64,000 nucleotides of DNA from Nocardia terrae (GTDB lineage: Bacteria; Actinomycetota; Actinomycetes; Mycobacteriales; Mycobacteriaceae): positions 62,001 to 126,000 of the forward strand of contig NZ_WRPP01000014.1 in the NCBI RefSeq assembly GCF_009760405.1, written 5' to 3'. This document shows positions 16,436 to 25,324 of this stretch, in pieces. Numbering within the stretch: the stretch's first letter is position 1; the number at the start of each line of letters is the position of its first letter. The position numbers and the translations under genes are program-made. Under the pieces are notes generated by a model. It was not told the DNA's origin. It made no database searches and was given only the letters and a program-made list of their open reading frames with translations.

Positions 16436-17458
16436 ATGCGGGCAATGCTGCCTCACTCTGCGGACCTCAGCCGGAAGGTTCGCGACCTGGTGCGCACGCA
16501 CCGGGCGGACCTGCGCACCCGGACCTACGGCAACGCGGATCTGAACCCGCCGACCGGTCCCTGTGCGGTCGTACCGGTCACCGCCTCCGACGGCGCCCGG
16601 CTCCGCGTTCACGCCTACGGCCCGTCCGACGGCAATGTCCTCGTGCTGGTGCACGGCTGGACCTGCTGCCTCGAATACTGGAACCCCCAGATCAACGCCT
16701 TCGCCGGCGAGTACCGCGTCATCGCCTACGACGTGCGCGGCCACGGCGAGAGCGAACTGGGCACCGCCGCGCTCACCACCGATCAACTCGCCGACGACCT
16801 CGCCGAGGTGCTGGACGCCGTGCTGAAGCCGGGGCAGCGCGCGGTGCTGGTGGGACACAGCCTGGGCGGCATGACGATTCAGGCCTGGGCGGGCCGATAC
16901 CCGCAGCGGGTGCAGCGGCAGCTGCTCGCGGTGCTGCTCACCAATACCGCCGCCGGTGACCTGATCGCCGAGACGACGGTCGTTCCCTTCTTCAATCGCG
17001 GCCTGGCCAAGCTGCCCTTCGTGGCCGGCCTGCTCGGGCTGAGCGCGCCGATCCTGTTCCCGCCGATCGCGCCCGTGAAGTGGGTGTTCCGGCGGCAGAT
17101 CATGAGCCTGGCCGCGGTCGGTGATATCGCCGACTTCGCCCAGAACATCGTGCGCTCGTGCCGGGCCCGGGTGCGCGGCCGGTTCGGAACCCTGCTGTCC
17201 TACCTGAACGTCGGGCGCGGGGCGGTCAATCTGACCGTGCCGACCACTGTCATCGCGGGTTCGGCCGATGACATGACCCCGCCCGTGCACGCCGAGCGGA
17301 TCGTCGAAATGCTCAGCGAGGCGGGCAGTCTGGACGGCTACAAGATCCTGCCGACCGGTCACCTCGGGAATGTCGAGGCGTACCAGGAGTTCAATGTCGA
17401 ACTCGCCCGGATCGCCAAGTCCGCGTTCGGAATTCCGGCGCGCGTGGTCGGGGCGTGA
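16436..17458 (+). CDS. Alpha/beta hydrolase
   Basis: 340 residues. Oxyanion strand LVHGWT at 71-76, nucleophile elbow GHSLGG with Ser142, an acid in GSADDMTP and a His in PTGHLGN near the C-terminus make a complete triad. ATG 16436 follows AAAGGAG; the longer frame from 16391 would start inside the promoter. It is a tandem paralog of the next gene, and both share a near-identical promoter and palindrome. Substrate unknown; family members include esterases, epoxide hydrolases and lipases. Confidence 0.85.
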   Translation: MRAMLPHSADLSRKVRDLVRTHRADLRTRTYGNADLNPPTGPCAVVPVTASDGARLRVHAYGPSDGNVLVLVHGWTCCLEYWNPQINAFAGEYRVIAYDVRGHGESELGTAALTTDQLADDLAEVLDAVLKPGQRAVLVGHSLGGMTIQAWAGRYPQRVQRQLLAVLLTNTAAGDLIAETTVVPFFNRGLAKLPFVAGLLGLSAPILFPPIAPVKWVFRRQIMSLAAVGDIADFAQNIVRSCRARVRGRFGTLLSYLNVGRGAVNLTVPTTVIAGSADDMTPPVHAERIVEMLSEAGSLDGYKILPTGHLGNVEAYQEFNVELARIAKSAFGIPARVVGA

Positions 17459-17545
17459 CCGCGGGTGGGACCTTTTCCCACCCTTGGTGCCCTATTGCGC
17501 GGCTGTGACCGCGCCCACCCTGAAATGAAGCACAAGATATATGGC

Positions 17546-17561
17546 GCTTGCACTAGCAAGC
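17546..17561. promoter_or_regulatory. Palindrome GCTTGC-ACTA-GCAAGC (site D)
   Basis: Core identical to site C upstream of the paralogous hydrolase, with one mismatch in the outer arms. A TACTGT hexamer follows 16 nt later (17578-17583), then a conserved ACACAAAGGAGTG leader. Confidence 0.72.
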
Positions 17562-17607
17562 ACCTCGGCTAGCGCGCTACTGTGGTCTCGAACACAAAGG
17601 AGTGCTC

Positions 17608-18606
17608 ATGTTGGTGAAACTGCCGGAGGCGGGCGTGGATGCGCTGACCGCCCCCTTTCGCCCCGGACTGCGGTCCCGCCGCTACAAGACGGCTTCCTTC
17701 AACACCCCGCGTCCCGCCGATGTCATCCCCGTGACCACCCGTGACGGCGCGCGGCTGCGCGCGCACGCCTACGGTCCCGCCGACGGCGAGGTCATCGTGC
17801 TGGCCCACGGCTGGTCCTGCGCCATCGAATACTGGAACCCGCAGATCAACGCCTTCTCCGGCGAGTACCGGGTGATCGCCTTCGATCAGCGCGGCCACGG
17901 CGAAAGCGAAACCGGCGCCCGGCCTTTCAGCGCCGACCAACTGGCCGACGACTTCTCCGACCTGCTCGACGCCGTCCTGCGCCCGGGTCAGCGTGCGGTG
18001 CTGGTCGGACACAGCATGGGCGGCATGACCATTCAGGCCTGGGCGGCCAAGTACCCCGAGCAGGTCCAGCGCCGCGCCTCGGCGGTCATGCTGGCCACCA
18101 CCGCGGCGCGCCAGATTCCCAACCGCGCCACCGTGATTCCGCTCCTCAACGACGTGATCCCGGGCCCGGACTGGCTGGCCACCGCGCTGTTCGGCACTCC
18201 GGTTCCGCTGCCCGGCGGCCCGGCGATCAACATGGTCGCCAAGAATCGCCTCACGAATCCGGCGGCCACCCGCGACGAGGTCGCCTTCGGCGTCTCCATC
18301 GTCCGCTCCTGCCGCCCGTCGGTTCGCGCGGCCGTGGCCCGCGGCCTGGTCAAACTCGACTTGCACGGCGCCGCGGCCAATCTGACGGTGCCGACCACCG
18401 TCCTCGCGGGCTCCTACGACAAGCTGCTGCCGGAGGTGCACTCGCGCGAGATCGCCGACACCCTCGCGGACGCCGGCTATCTCGACCGCTACACCGTTCT
18501 GCCGACCGGCCACCTGGTGAACATCGAGGCCCAGCACGCGTTCAATATCGAACTGCACCGGGTCATTCGAGTCGCGCGCCGCGGCTCCATGGCCACCGCG
18601 GTCTGA
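17608..18606 (+). CDS. Alpha/beta hydrolase (tandem paralog)
   Basis: 332 residues, closely related to the preceding gene across the catalytic half (shared IEYWNPQINAF, RGHGESE, VLVGHSMGGMTIQAW). It has the GHSMGG nucleophile elbow, acid candidate in GSYDKLLP and His in PTGHLVN. ATG 17608 follows AAAGGAG; GTG 17602 is in frame but overlaps the ribosome site. The duplication includes the promoter, so the pair is likely co-regulated but separately transcribed. The stop lies inside an 18-bp tandem repeat. Confidence 0.85.
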   Translation: MLVKLPEAGVDALTAPFRPGLRSRRYKTASFNTPRPADVIPVTTRDGARLRAHAYGPADGEVIVLAHGWSCAIEYWNPQINAFSGEYRVIAFDQRGHGESETGARPFSADQLADDFSDLLDAVLRPGQRAVLVGHSMGGMTIQAWAAKYPEQVQRRASAVMLATTAARQIPNRATVIPLLNDVIPGPDWLATALFGTPVPLPGGPAINMVAKNRLTNPAATRDEVAFGVSIVRSCRPSVRAAVARGLVKLDLHGAAANLTVPTTVLAGSYDKLLPEVHSREIADTLADAGYLDRYTVLPTGHLVNIEAQHAFNIELHRVIRVARRGSMATAV

Positions 18607-18643
18607 ACGGCCACCGCGGTCTGAACGGATACCGCGGTCTGAT
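18592..18643. repeat. 18-bp tandem repeat across a stop codon
   Basis: Two exact copies of GCCACCGCGGTCTGAACG (18592-18609, 18610-18627) and a third diverged partial copy. Each carries an in-frame-looking TGA, the first of which ends the hydrolase gene. Confidence 0.75.
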
Positions 18644-18657
18644 CCGACCGGAACGAC

Positions 18658-18700
18658 AACGCCCGCCTCCCGTGGAAACGGGGGCGGGCGTTGGCTTTTC
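18658..18700. terminator. Bidirectional terminator between hydrolase and purU
   Basis: 10-bp stem AACGCCCGCC/GGCGGGCGTT, extended by a bulged inner stem, then GGCTTTTC. It separates two convergent genes. Confidence 0.72.
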
Positions 18701-18707
18701 GACGGAG

Positions 18708-19589
18708 TTATTCGAAGACGACGGTGCGGCGGCCGTGTACGAGGACCCGGCCCTCGAGGTGCCAGCGCAGGCCGCGGGCGAGGACTACGCGCTCGATGTC
18801 GCGGCCCTGGCGGACCATGTCGTGCACGGTGTCCGAATGGTCGATGCGGGTGACGTCCTGCTCGATGATCGGGCCCGCGTCGAGTTCGGCGGTGACGTAG
18901 TGGCAGGTCGCGCCGATCAGCTTCACGCCGCGGGCGAAGGCCTGGTGGTAGGGGCGCGCGCCGACGAAGGACGGCAGGAAGCTGTGGTGGATGTTGATGG
19001 CCTTGCCGGCCCAGTGCTCGCACAATTCGGCGGGCAGCACCTGCATGAAGCGGGCCAGCACCACGGCGTGCGGGTCGTGGGCGTCGACGAGTTCGCGCAC
19101 CTGCTCGAAGGCCGGGCCGCGCTCGGCCGGGTCCTTGGGGAAGGGCACGTAGTGGAATTTGATGCCGTGCGCCTCGGTCATCCCGGCCAGGTCGGGGTGA
19201 TTGCCGATGACGGCCTCGATGGTGGCGGGCAGCTCGCCGTTGGTGGCGCGGCCGAGCAGGTCGTGCAGGCAGTGGCCGTCCTTGGAGACGAGCAGCACCG
19301 CGCGGCGGCGTTCGCCGGTGTCGTGTAGCTGCCAGTCGGTTTCCGGGCCGAGGTCGGCGGCTACCGCGGTGAAACGGTCGCGCAGTTCGGTGAGGCCGAA
19401 CGGCACGGTCGCGGCCTTGATGGCCTGCCGGGTGAAGAACCACCCGGTCTCCAGATCCGAGTGGTAGCCCGCCTCCACGATCGACCCGCCGAAATCGGCG
19501 ATGAACGAGGTGATGCGGGCGATGATGCCGGGACGGTCCGGGCAGCCCAGGGTGAGCACGTAGCGACGGTCGTCCGGGGTGGAACTCAT
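18708..19589 (-). CDS. purU: Formyltetrahydrofolate deformylase
   Basis: 293 residues. An N-terminal ACT domain (about 8-85, GCPDRPGIIARIT) is followed by a formyltransferase-fold catalytic domain with INIHHSFLPSF (Asn/His of the active site) and the Asp in AGPIIEQD. PurU hydrolyses 10-formyl-THF to formate and THF, feeding PurT or balancing one-carbon pools in the cytosol. ATG 19589 gives full family length. It stands alone between a terminator and the GNAT gene. Confidence 0.93.
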   Translation of the reverse strand: MSSTPDDRRYVLTLGCPDRPGIIARITSFIADFGGSIVEAGYHSDLETGWFFTRQAIKAATVPFGLTELRDRFTAVAADLGPETDWQLHDTGERRRAVLLVSKDGHCLHDLLGRATNGELPATIEAVIGNHPDLAGMTEAHGIKFHYVPFPKDPAERGPAFEQVRELVDAHDPHAVVLARFMQVLPAELCEHWAGKAINIHHSFLPSFVGARPYHQAFARGVKLIGATCHYVTAELDAGPIIEQDVTRIDHSDTVHDMVRQGRDIERVVLARGLRWHLEGRVLVHGRRTVVFE

Positions 19590-19751
19590 CGCAACAGCCT
19601 ATCCGCCTCCCCGAGCCTTCAGCGCACGGCCGGGTGCCGTCGCCGGTCGGGCATGCGGGCCGGCGGCTGGGTGCCGAACCGATCTTGGGCGTACCCGGTG
19701 AGTTACCCCGGGCGGCAACAAATCAGTGGTCGCGCTGGCAATCGAGAGACG

Positions 19752-20312
19752 TCACAGCCTGTAAAAGGGCTCGGCGTAGTGGAAGTCGCCCTTGATCTCG
19801 AGTTCGTAGGCGGTCAGCGGGCGGACCTGGAAGTGGGAGGCCCAGTCCGGGACGTCGGGCACGATGCCGAGCCGGGCGCCGGGGACGAAGCCGAAGCGGG
19901 GGTAGTACTCCAGGCTGCCGAGCAGGCCGACGAGGGGTTCGTCGAGGGCGTCGGCCGCGCCGAGGGCGGCGTGCATGAGGGCCGAGCCGATGCCCTTGCC
20001 CTGATGGTCGGCGCGGACGCCGATCGGGCCCAGCGCCAGCACCGGGAAGGGACCGATGCCCGCGCGGGTGAGGCAGACGTGGCCGACGACCTGATCCTGG
20101 AATTCCGCCACCAGCGATAGGGTCGGTATCCAGGCCGAGCCGTCGTCGCGCAGCAGGTGCACGAGGCCGACTTCGACGGGGTCGCCGCCCGTTGGGGAGG
20201 TAGGGGTATCGCCGTCGGCATCCGCAGGGCGATCGAAGGCGCTGCGGTGCACCGCGTCGATCGCTACGGCATCGCCGGTTCGTTCACGACGGATCAGCAC
20301 GCCTACAAGCAT
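19752..20312 (-). CDS. GNAT family N-acetyltransferase
   Basis: 186 residues. Acetyl-CoA loop motif is seen as VRADHQGKGIGSALM (about 103-117), followed by LLGSLEYYPRFGF, typical of YhbS-like GNATs. Substrate is unknown. ATG 20312 is used; GTG 20300 is an in-frame option, and neither has a strong ribosome site. The longer open frame to 20873 is antisense to deoC and rejected. It is divergent from deoC with about 60 nt between starts. Confidence 0.82.
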   Translation of the reverse strand: MLVGVLIRRERTGDAVAIDAVHRSAFDRPADADGDTPTSPTGGDPVEVGLVHLLRDDGSAWIPTLSLVAEFQDQVVGHVCLTRAGIGPFPVLALGPIGVRADHQGKGIGSALMHAALGAADALDEPLVGLLGSLEYYPRFGFVPGARLGIVPDVPDWASHFQVRPLTAYELEIKGDFHYAEPFYRL

Positions 20313-20372
20313 GCGCGACGGCAGCGGCGGCCCGCAACGAAATTCGCGGGCGATGTGCCAAACTCGGTGCTC

Positions 20373-21032
20373 ATGGCACAGATTTCCCGCTCCGACGTGG
20401 CGGCGATGATCGATCACACCCTGTTGGCCCCCGAGGCCACGCCCGCCGATGTCGCGGCGCTCATCGAGGAGGCACGTGAGCTGGGGGTGTTCGCGATCTG
20501 CGTGTCGCCGTCGATGCTGCCGGTGCGTGCGCCCGGGCTGGCGGTGGCCACGGTCGCGGGTTTCCCGTCCGGCAAACATCATTCGCTGGTGAAGGGCGCG
20601 GAGGCGCGGCTGGCGGTGGACCAGGGCGCGGCCGAGGTGGACATGGTCATCGACGTCGGCGCGGCGCGGGCGGGGGATTTCAACGCGGTGCTGGCCGACA
20701 TCGTCACCGTGCGGGAGGCGATCGGTGACCGGGCCCTGCTGAAGGTCATCCTGGAGTCCGCGGCCCTGAGCGATGAGGCCATTGTCGAGGCGTGCCGGGC
20801 GGCCGAGAAGGCGGGCGCGGATTTCGTGAAGACCTCCACCGGGTTCCATCCGGCGGGCGGGGCGAGCGCGCACGCGGTGAAACTCATGGCCGACACCGTC
20901 GGCGGGCGGCTCGGGGTGAAGGCCAGCGGCGGCATCCGCACCGCGGCGCAGGCGGCGGAGATGATCGCCGCCGGCGCTACGCGGCTGGGACTGTCGCGGT
21001 CTCGTGAAGTGCTGGAAGGGTTTCCGGCCTAG
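20373..21032 (+). CDS. deoC: Deoxyribose-phosphate aldolase
   Basis: 219 residues, standard length. The Schiff-base lysine is Lys153 in FVKTSTGF, with Lys183 in KASGGIRT and Asp94 in DMVIDVG completing the active site. It cleaves deoxyribose 5-phosphate to acetaldehyde and glyceraldehyde 3-phosphate in nucleoside salvage. ATG 20373 fits the family N-terminus. The stop overlaps the convergent DUF2993 gene by 4 nt, as deoC and Rv0479c are neighbours in mycobacteria. Confidence 0.94.
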   Translation: MAQISRSDVAAMIDHTLLAPEATPADVAALIEEARELGVFAICVSPSMLPVRAPGLAVATVAGFPSGKHHSLVKGAEARLAVDQGAAEVDMVIDVGAARAGDFNAVLADIVTVREAIGDRALLKVILESAALSDEAIVEACRAAEKAGADFVKTSTGFHPAGGASAHAVKLMADTVGGRLGVKASGGIRTAAQAAEMIAAGATRLGLSRSREVLEGFPA

Positions 21033-22162
21033 CAGTTGACCGGCGTCTGCTGCTGGTTCTGGTTCTGCGCGGCCTGAAGTTCGGTTTGGCCGCCCTTCAG
21101 TGACACGTGCAGGCCGTCCTTGGTGACCTCGACCTTGGTGGGCTGCAGGCCCAGCGGGTAGCTCTGCAGGCTCTCGGTCATGGTTTCCACGATGCCCGAG
21201 ACCAGGTCGGTGGGCAGGCCGAAGCCGAGCAGGGACGCCTGCAGGGTGTCGACCTCGATCTTGTCGCCCACGATCTTCGGCTTCACCTGCAACTGGGCCA
21301 GCCCGCCCAGCACCGCGAAGCTCAGGGTGCCGGAGTTCGGGTCGGAGGTGGTGCCGGAAACCAAGCCGCCCAACGTCTTCGTGATGCCCTCGGTGCTCCA
21401 GGTGACCTCGGCGGTGGAGCTGCCGATGGTGCCGCCCTGCTTACCGCTGTCCCTCAGTTCGACGTCGTTGAAGGTGGCGTGCACGACCATGCCCTGGGCC
21501 GGGCCGAACTTGGAATCGTCGCTGTCCACCGTCACCGAGGAGACCTTGTTGTCGAACATGGTGAGCAGCAGCGGTTTCCAGCCGATCGACACATCGATCT
21601 TGGAGCCCATCTGGGCCTCGAACTGGGAGCTGATGCAGGACTCCACCTTGTGCCGGGCGTAGGCTTCGCCGCCGGCCAGGCCGCCCGCCACCAGCAGCGC
21701 CACCACCAGGCCGACGATCAGCAAGGTCTTCTTGCGGTTTCGGCGTTTGCCGGGCGGGCCGCCCTGTCCGCCACCGACATTCACCGGGGGCGGCGGGGTG
21801 CCGGGCGGCTGCTGGTCGCCGCCTGGCACGGGCGCGCCGACCGCGTAGGCGGCCTCGCCGGGGTGCAGCGCCTGCGTCGGGTGCTCCTCGAGGATTGCGG
21901 TGTGCTGTTCACCGAGTTGCGCGGTCGGGTCGTTCCACCATTCGGACGGCTGGGCGGGTTCGCCCTGCGGTGCGTGCTGTCCGTTGAGTACTTCGGTCTG
22001 CCCGTTCAGCACCTCGGTGCGCGAGTCCGGCTGCGTGCCTAGGACTTCGGTGGGAGTGCTGTCCGGTTTGCCGAGCTCCACCGGCTGCGCGGCGGCATCG
22101 GCCGGCTGCGCGGGGGCGGCGTCACGGTTGGTCGCATCGTCCGAGGTCGGGTTCGAACTCAT
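21029..22162 (-). CDS. DUF2993 (LmeA-like) single-pass membrane protein
   Basis: 377 residues. The first about 135 residues are disordered, Gln/Pro/Glu-rich, with repeated TEVLNGQ. A basic stop (KRRNRKK) precedes one membrane helix (about 145-166). The extracytoplasmic part is a DUF2993 domain, related to LmeA, a phospholipid-binding lipoprotein that supports mannan elongation in mycobacteria. ATG 22162 gives the natural start. Syntenic with Rv0479c. A role in envelope lipid handling is inferred from the domain only. Confidence 0.8.
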   Translation of the reverse strand: MSSNPTSDDATNRDAAPAQPADAAAQPVELGKPDSTPTEVLGTQPDSRTEVLNGQTEVLNGQHAPQGEPAQPSEWWNDPTAQLGEQHTAILEEHPTQALHPGEAAYAVGAPVPGGDQQPPGTPPPPVNVGGGQGGPPGKRRNRKKTLLIVGLVVALLVAGGLAGGEAYARHKVESCISSQFEAQMGSKIDVSIGWKPLLLTMFDNKVSSVTVDSDDSKFGPAQGMVVHATFNDVELRDSGKQGGTIGSSTAEVTWSTEGITKTLGGLVSGTTSDPNSGTLSFAVLGGLAQLQVKPKIVGDKIEVDTLQASLLGFGLPTDLVSGIVETMTESLQSYPLGLQPTKVEVTKDGLHVSLKGGQTELQAAQNQNQQQTPVNC

Positions 22163-22274
22163 GGGGGCGATTCTTCCCGAGCTTTCTGTGCGAGCTCTGA
22201 GCTTCCCGTGAGGTGTCGGCTCACAGCGCTGGATTGTGACATAACACACATGAGTGCGGCTTATCCTGAATCTC

Positions 22275-22880
22275 ATGGCTGGGAACGCGGCACCGGAGCC
22301 CGATCCGGATAACGGATGGCTGGCGTTGCGGGAAGTGGCCGCGCGGCACGCCGGGTATTTCACCACCCGCCAGGTGTTGCGCACCGGCTGCGAGGTCCGG
22401 ATCCGGGACGGGCTGCGCGACGGCAGCATTCTGCGTTCCGGGGTCGGGTTGCTGCGGCTGGCGCAGTGGCCGGACGGGCCGCTGGACGAATACGCCATGT
22501 GGGCGGCCTGGTTCGACGGGGCGGCCGCGGTCTCCCATCACAGCGCCGCCGAATTGCACGGACTGGGTCGGCTGCGGCCCCGTTTCGTGCATCTGTCGGC
22601 GCGGGTCGGGCGGTTTCCGCTCTCGCCGCGGCTGGTGGTGCTGCGGCGCAGCTTCGCTCGCAAGGATGTGGAGTCGGCGGGCACGTTTCTCGTGACGACG
22701 CCGCTGCGGACCGTGCTCGATCTGGCCGAGGCGGGCATCGGGCAGGCCGCGCTCGACGAGGTGGTGGCCGACGCGGTGGCCATTCATCGCTGTGCCCGGG
22801 CCGAAATTCGTTCCGCCAGTGCCGCTCTGGATCCGGCGACGGCGTCCCGGCTGAATCGGGCGCTGACCCGCACCCGATAG
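22275..22880 (+). CDS. AbiEi-type antitoxin-like protein (orphan)
   Basis: 201 residues. An N-terminal winged-helix-like region (LREVAARHAGYFTTRQVLRTG, about 16-36) is followed by the AbiEi-like core (SHHSAAELHGLG; PLRTVLDLAEAG). This architecture is common in actinobacteria and resembles the antitoxin of type IV AbiE systems, but no AbiEii nucleotidyltransferase toxin gene is adjacent. DNA binding is plausible; toxin neutralisation is unsupported here. ATG 22275 chosen over upstream GTG. Confidence 0.68.
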   Translation: MAGNAAPEPDPDNGWLALREVAARHAGYFTTRQVLRTGCEVRIRDGLRDGSILRSGVGLLRLAQWPDGPLDEYAMWAAWFDGAAAVSHHSAAELHGLGRLRPRFVHLSARVGRFPLSPRLVVLRRSFARKDVESAGTFLVTTPLRTVLDLAEAGIGQAALDEVVADAVAIHRCARAEIRSASAALDPATASRLNRALTRTR

Positions 22881-22953
22881 GACTCGCGGCACGGCCTTCG
22901 CCCTGCGGGCTTCGAGTTTTGCGGGGGCGAAATTCGTGGCAGGGTGACTGTTC

Positions 22954-24444
22954 ATGGGCAAGGTCGGCGCTGGCGTGTGGGATTTGGTTTTTCCGCCGGG
23001 TCCGCCCGATCTGATCGCGGACATGTTCTCGGCGGCGGTGGTCGCCGACGCGATCCGCTCCTATGACGCCGACCTGGCGCAATCGGTGGAGACCTGCCGG
23101 GACTGGCGGCGCGACTACCACCGGGTGTTCCGGGGCATGACGGCGCTGGCCATCGGCGCGCCGGAGATCTCGCTGGGCATGGCCGCCGCGGGGCTGCGCT
23201 CGGTGCGGCACATGCTCAGATTCGCGGTCGGGCGCACGGTCGCGGCGCTCGACACCGTCGACATGGACGCGCAGGCGGACGCGGTCGTGCTGGAGACCGC
23301 CGAGGTGGCCGGTGGGGCCGCGCCGGTGAAACGGCTCGAGCTGCCCTGGCGCGGGCTGCTGCTCGCCGAGGACGCCCTGCGGCTGCGGCTGGCCGAATGG
23401 CAGACCCACGGGATTCTGGAAGCGGATTTCGTGGCGGCGATCGAGCGCGTCATCGACCATCCGGAATGGTTGGCGCTGCCCGGTTTCCGGGTGACCGTCA
23501 CCGGGGCGGGCGCGGAGCTCGGACCGCTGCGGCCGCTGTTGGCCTGGGGCGCGGACGTGCTCGCGGTGGATCGGCCCGGCCGGGCGCGCTGGGACAGGCT
23601 GCGATCGGTCGCACAGGCCGGGGCCGGTGTGCTGCGGTTCCCGGTCTCGGAGGGGGAGCCCGGCGTGGACATCGCCAGAAGCTTTCCGGCGCTTGCGCAT
23701 TGGATCACCGCGCACAGCGACGCCCGCCCGGTGCTCGGCCTCTACGCCGAACTTCCCGGGGCCGCCGGCGTCCGCCTGGCCGCCGCCTCCGACGTGCTCG
23801 CCGAGACCCTGCTGCGCCGCCATCCCGACGCCGCCCTCACCCTCCTCGGTTCCCCGACCGACACCTACGCCGTCCCGGCCTCGGTGGTGGCCGCGGCCCG
23901 GGATCGGCTGACAATGCGCGGTTTCCGCGGCAACGCCCAGGACCTGCTGCACCGGGTCGCCCCGAACTCCCTGTACCGCCTCAACTACACCCGCCCGATC
24001 TTCGACACCGACGGCGGCGCGTGGGGCCTGTTCGACAACCTTCCCGCCCTGTCCGGCCCGAACTACGCTTTGGCCCAACGCCTCCCGCGCTGGCGCGCCG
24101 TTGAGGCCTACGGCGCGGGCCGCACCGTCTCTTTCACGGTCGCCCCGCCCGCCTGGACCCGCAGCCTGACCCGGGAAAACGGTTGGCGCACCGCGGCTTA
24201 CCGCGCGGCCTCCCGCTTCGGCATCGAGGTCTTCGACCCCGCCACGGCCCGCACACTTCTCGCCGCGAAACTGGTCGCGGACCTGCATGCCGAGACCGAG
24301 CCTCGAATGTCCAACCCAGAGATGATCTTCGCGACCGGCGCGGCCCACGGTGGCCTGTGGCGGCAGCCCTTCGCGCCGCGTTCATTGCTTGCCCCGGCTG
24401 CCCTCTCGGGCACTGTCTCCGAGCTGCTCCACAAGCTCCAATGA
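22954..24444 (+). CDS. Conserved protein with possible Rossmann-like fold, unknown function
   Basis: 496 residues. The only clear motif is a glycine-rich VTGAGAELGPL segment near residue 180 followed by an acidic position (VLAVDRPG), as in nucleotide-binding Rossmann folds. Hydrophobic stretches are few, so it is probably soluble. No named family is recognised. It begins at ATG 22954, 73 nt after the AbiEi-like gene, and may be cotranscribed with it. A 13-bp hairpin overlaps its stop codon. Confidence 0.55.
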   Translation: MGKVGAGVWDLVFPPGPPDLIADMFSAAVVADAIRSYDADLAQSVETCRDWRRDYHRVFRGMTALAIGAPEISLGMAAAGLRSVRHMLRFAVGRTVAALDTVDMDAQADAVVLETAEVAGGAAPVKRLELPWRGLLLAEDALRLRLAEWQTHGILEADFVAAIERVIDHPEWLALPGFRVTVTGAGAELGPLRPLLAWGADVLAVDRPGRARWDRLRSVAQAGAGVLRFPVSEGEPGVDIARSFPALAHWITAHSDARPVLGLYAELPGAAGVRLAAASDVLAETLLRRHPDAALTLLGSPTDTYAVPASVVAAARDRLTMRGFRGNAQDLLHRVAPNSLYRLNYTRPIFDTDGGAWGLFDNLPALSGPNYALAQRLPRWRAVEAYGAGRTVSFTVAPPAWTRSLTRENGWRTAAYRAASRFGIEVFDPATARTLLAAKLVADLHAETEPRMSNPEMIFATGAAHGGLWRQPFAPRSLLAPAALSGTVSELLHKLQ

Positions 24445-24469
24445 TCCGCGCGAACGCGCGCGGATCATT
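24440..24469. terminator. Hairpin overlapping the stop codon
   Basis: Perfect 13-bp stem AATGATCCGCGCG with AACG loop, no U-run after it. It includes the TGA stop of the preceding gene. It may act as a weak terminator or 3'-end stabiliser. Confidence 0.45.
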
Positions 24470-24554
24470 GCAGCCTGCGGTCGGCCGGTTACGCCCCACT
24501 GAGGGGCCGAGGTGCGGGGACCGTAGGGAGACAGCGTAACTCGCGGGACCCGGC

Positions 24555-25253
24555 TCAGGGGAGGGGTGCGACCGCGGACCAGGGGACTGTGAGGAGGTTG
24601 TCGCGGAGGCGGCGGCGGTAGGGGCGGAGTGGGAAGCCTTGTTCGCGTAGGAGATCCGCGGCGTGCCGCCAGCGGACTCGCGGGCCGTAGGGGGCCAGGG
24701 GTGCGGCGACGGCCCAGGCGCGGTCGGCGGCGGTCAGCAGAGTGTGGATGGGTTCGCCGGGGATGTTGCGGTGGATGAGGGCCTTGGGGAGGCGTTCGGC
24801 GATGTCGGAAGGGGTTTCGACGGTGAAGGGGTCCCAGGCGAGGGTGAGGGAGAGGGGTTCGGTGCGGTCGAGCAGGACCCACGCGCAGCGGCGGCCGAGT
24901 TCGTCGCAGGTGCCGTCGAGGAGCAGGCCGTCGGGGGCCAGACCGGACTGGATGGTCGACCAGGCTTCGGGGACGGCGGATTCCGGGTACTGGCGCAGGA
25001 CGTTGAAGGCCCGCACCAGGGTCGGGCGCAGCCCCGCGAGCTCGAAGCCGCCGCGGGCGAAGACGACGCCGTCCCGGCCGGGGACGACGCGCTCCGGATC
25101 GATCTCCAGGCCCACCACGCGCAGGTCGGGTCGCACCGTGCGCAGGCGGGCCGCCAGCTCCAGGGTGGTGAAGGGCGCGGCGCCGTAACCGAGATCCACG
25201 ACGAGCGGATCGTCGGCATCCAGCAACCGCTGGGCGACCATGGGGTCGTGCAT
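24555..25253 (-). CDS. Class I SAM-dependent methyltransferase-like protein (N-terminus uncertain)
   Basis: 232 residues from ATG 25253. Motif I is VVDLGYGAAPFTT (about 18-30), with an acidic residue after strand 2 (GLEIDPERV). Homologous-looking sequence continues in frame upstream (ITRGTTGINRLRRSDRWL), but no ATG/GTG/TTG exists there before the frame closes, so the true start may be non-canonical or the N-terminus may have been lost. Substrate unknown. It lies 71 nt after the DUF2505 gene on the same strand. Confidence 0.68.
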   Translation of the reverse strand: MHDPMVAQRLLDADDPLVVDLGYGAAPFTTLELAARLRTVRPDLRVVGLEIDPERVVPGRDGVVFARGGFELAGLRPTLVRAFNVLRQYPESAVPEAWSTIQSGLAPDGLLLDGTCDELGRRCAWVLLDRTEPLSLTLAWDPFTVETPSDIAERLPKALIHRNIPGEPIHTLLTAADRAWAVAAPLAPYGPRVRWRHAADLLREQGFPLRPYRRRLRDNLLTVPWSAVAPLP

Positions 25254-25324
25254 GAGCCACCGGTCGCTGCGGCGCAGTCTGTTGATGCCGGTGGTGCCGC
25301 GGGTGATCGTCCCGATCGGTTTGG

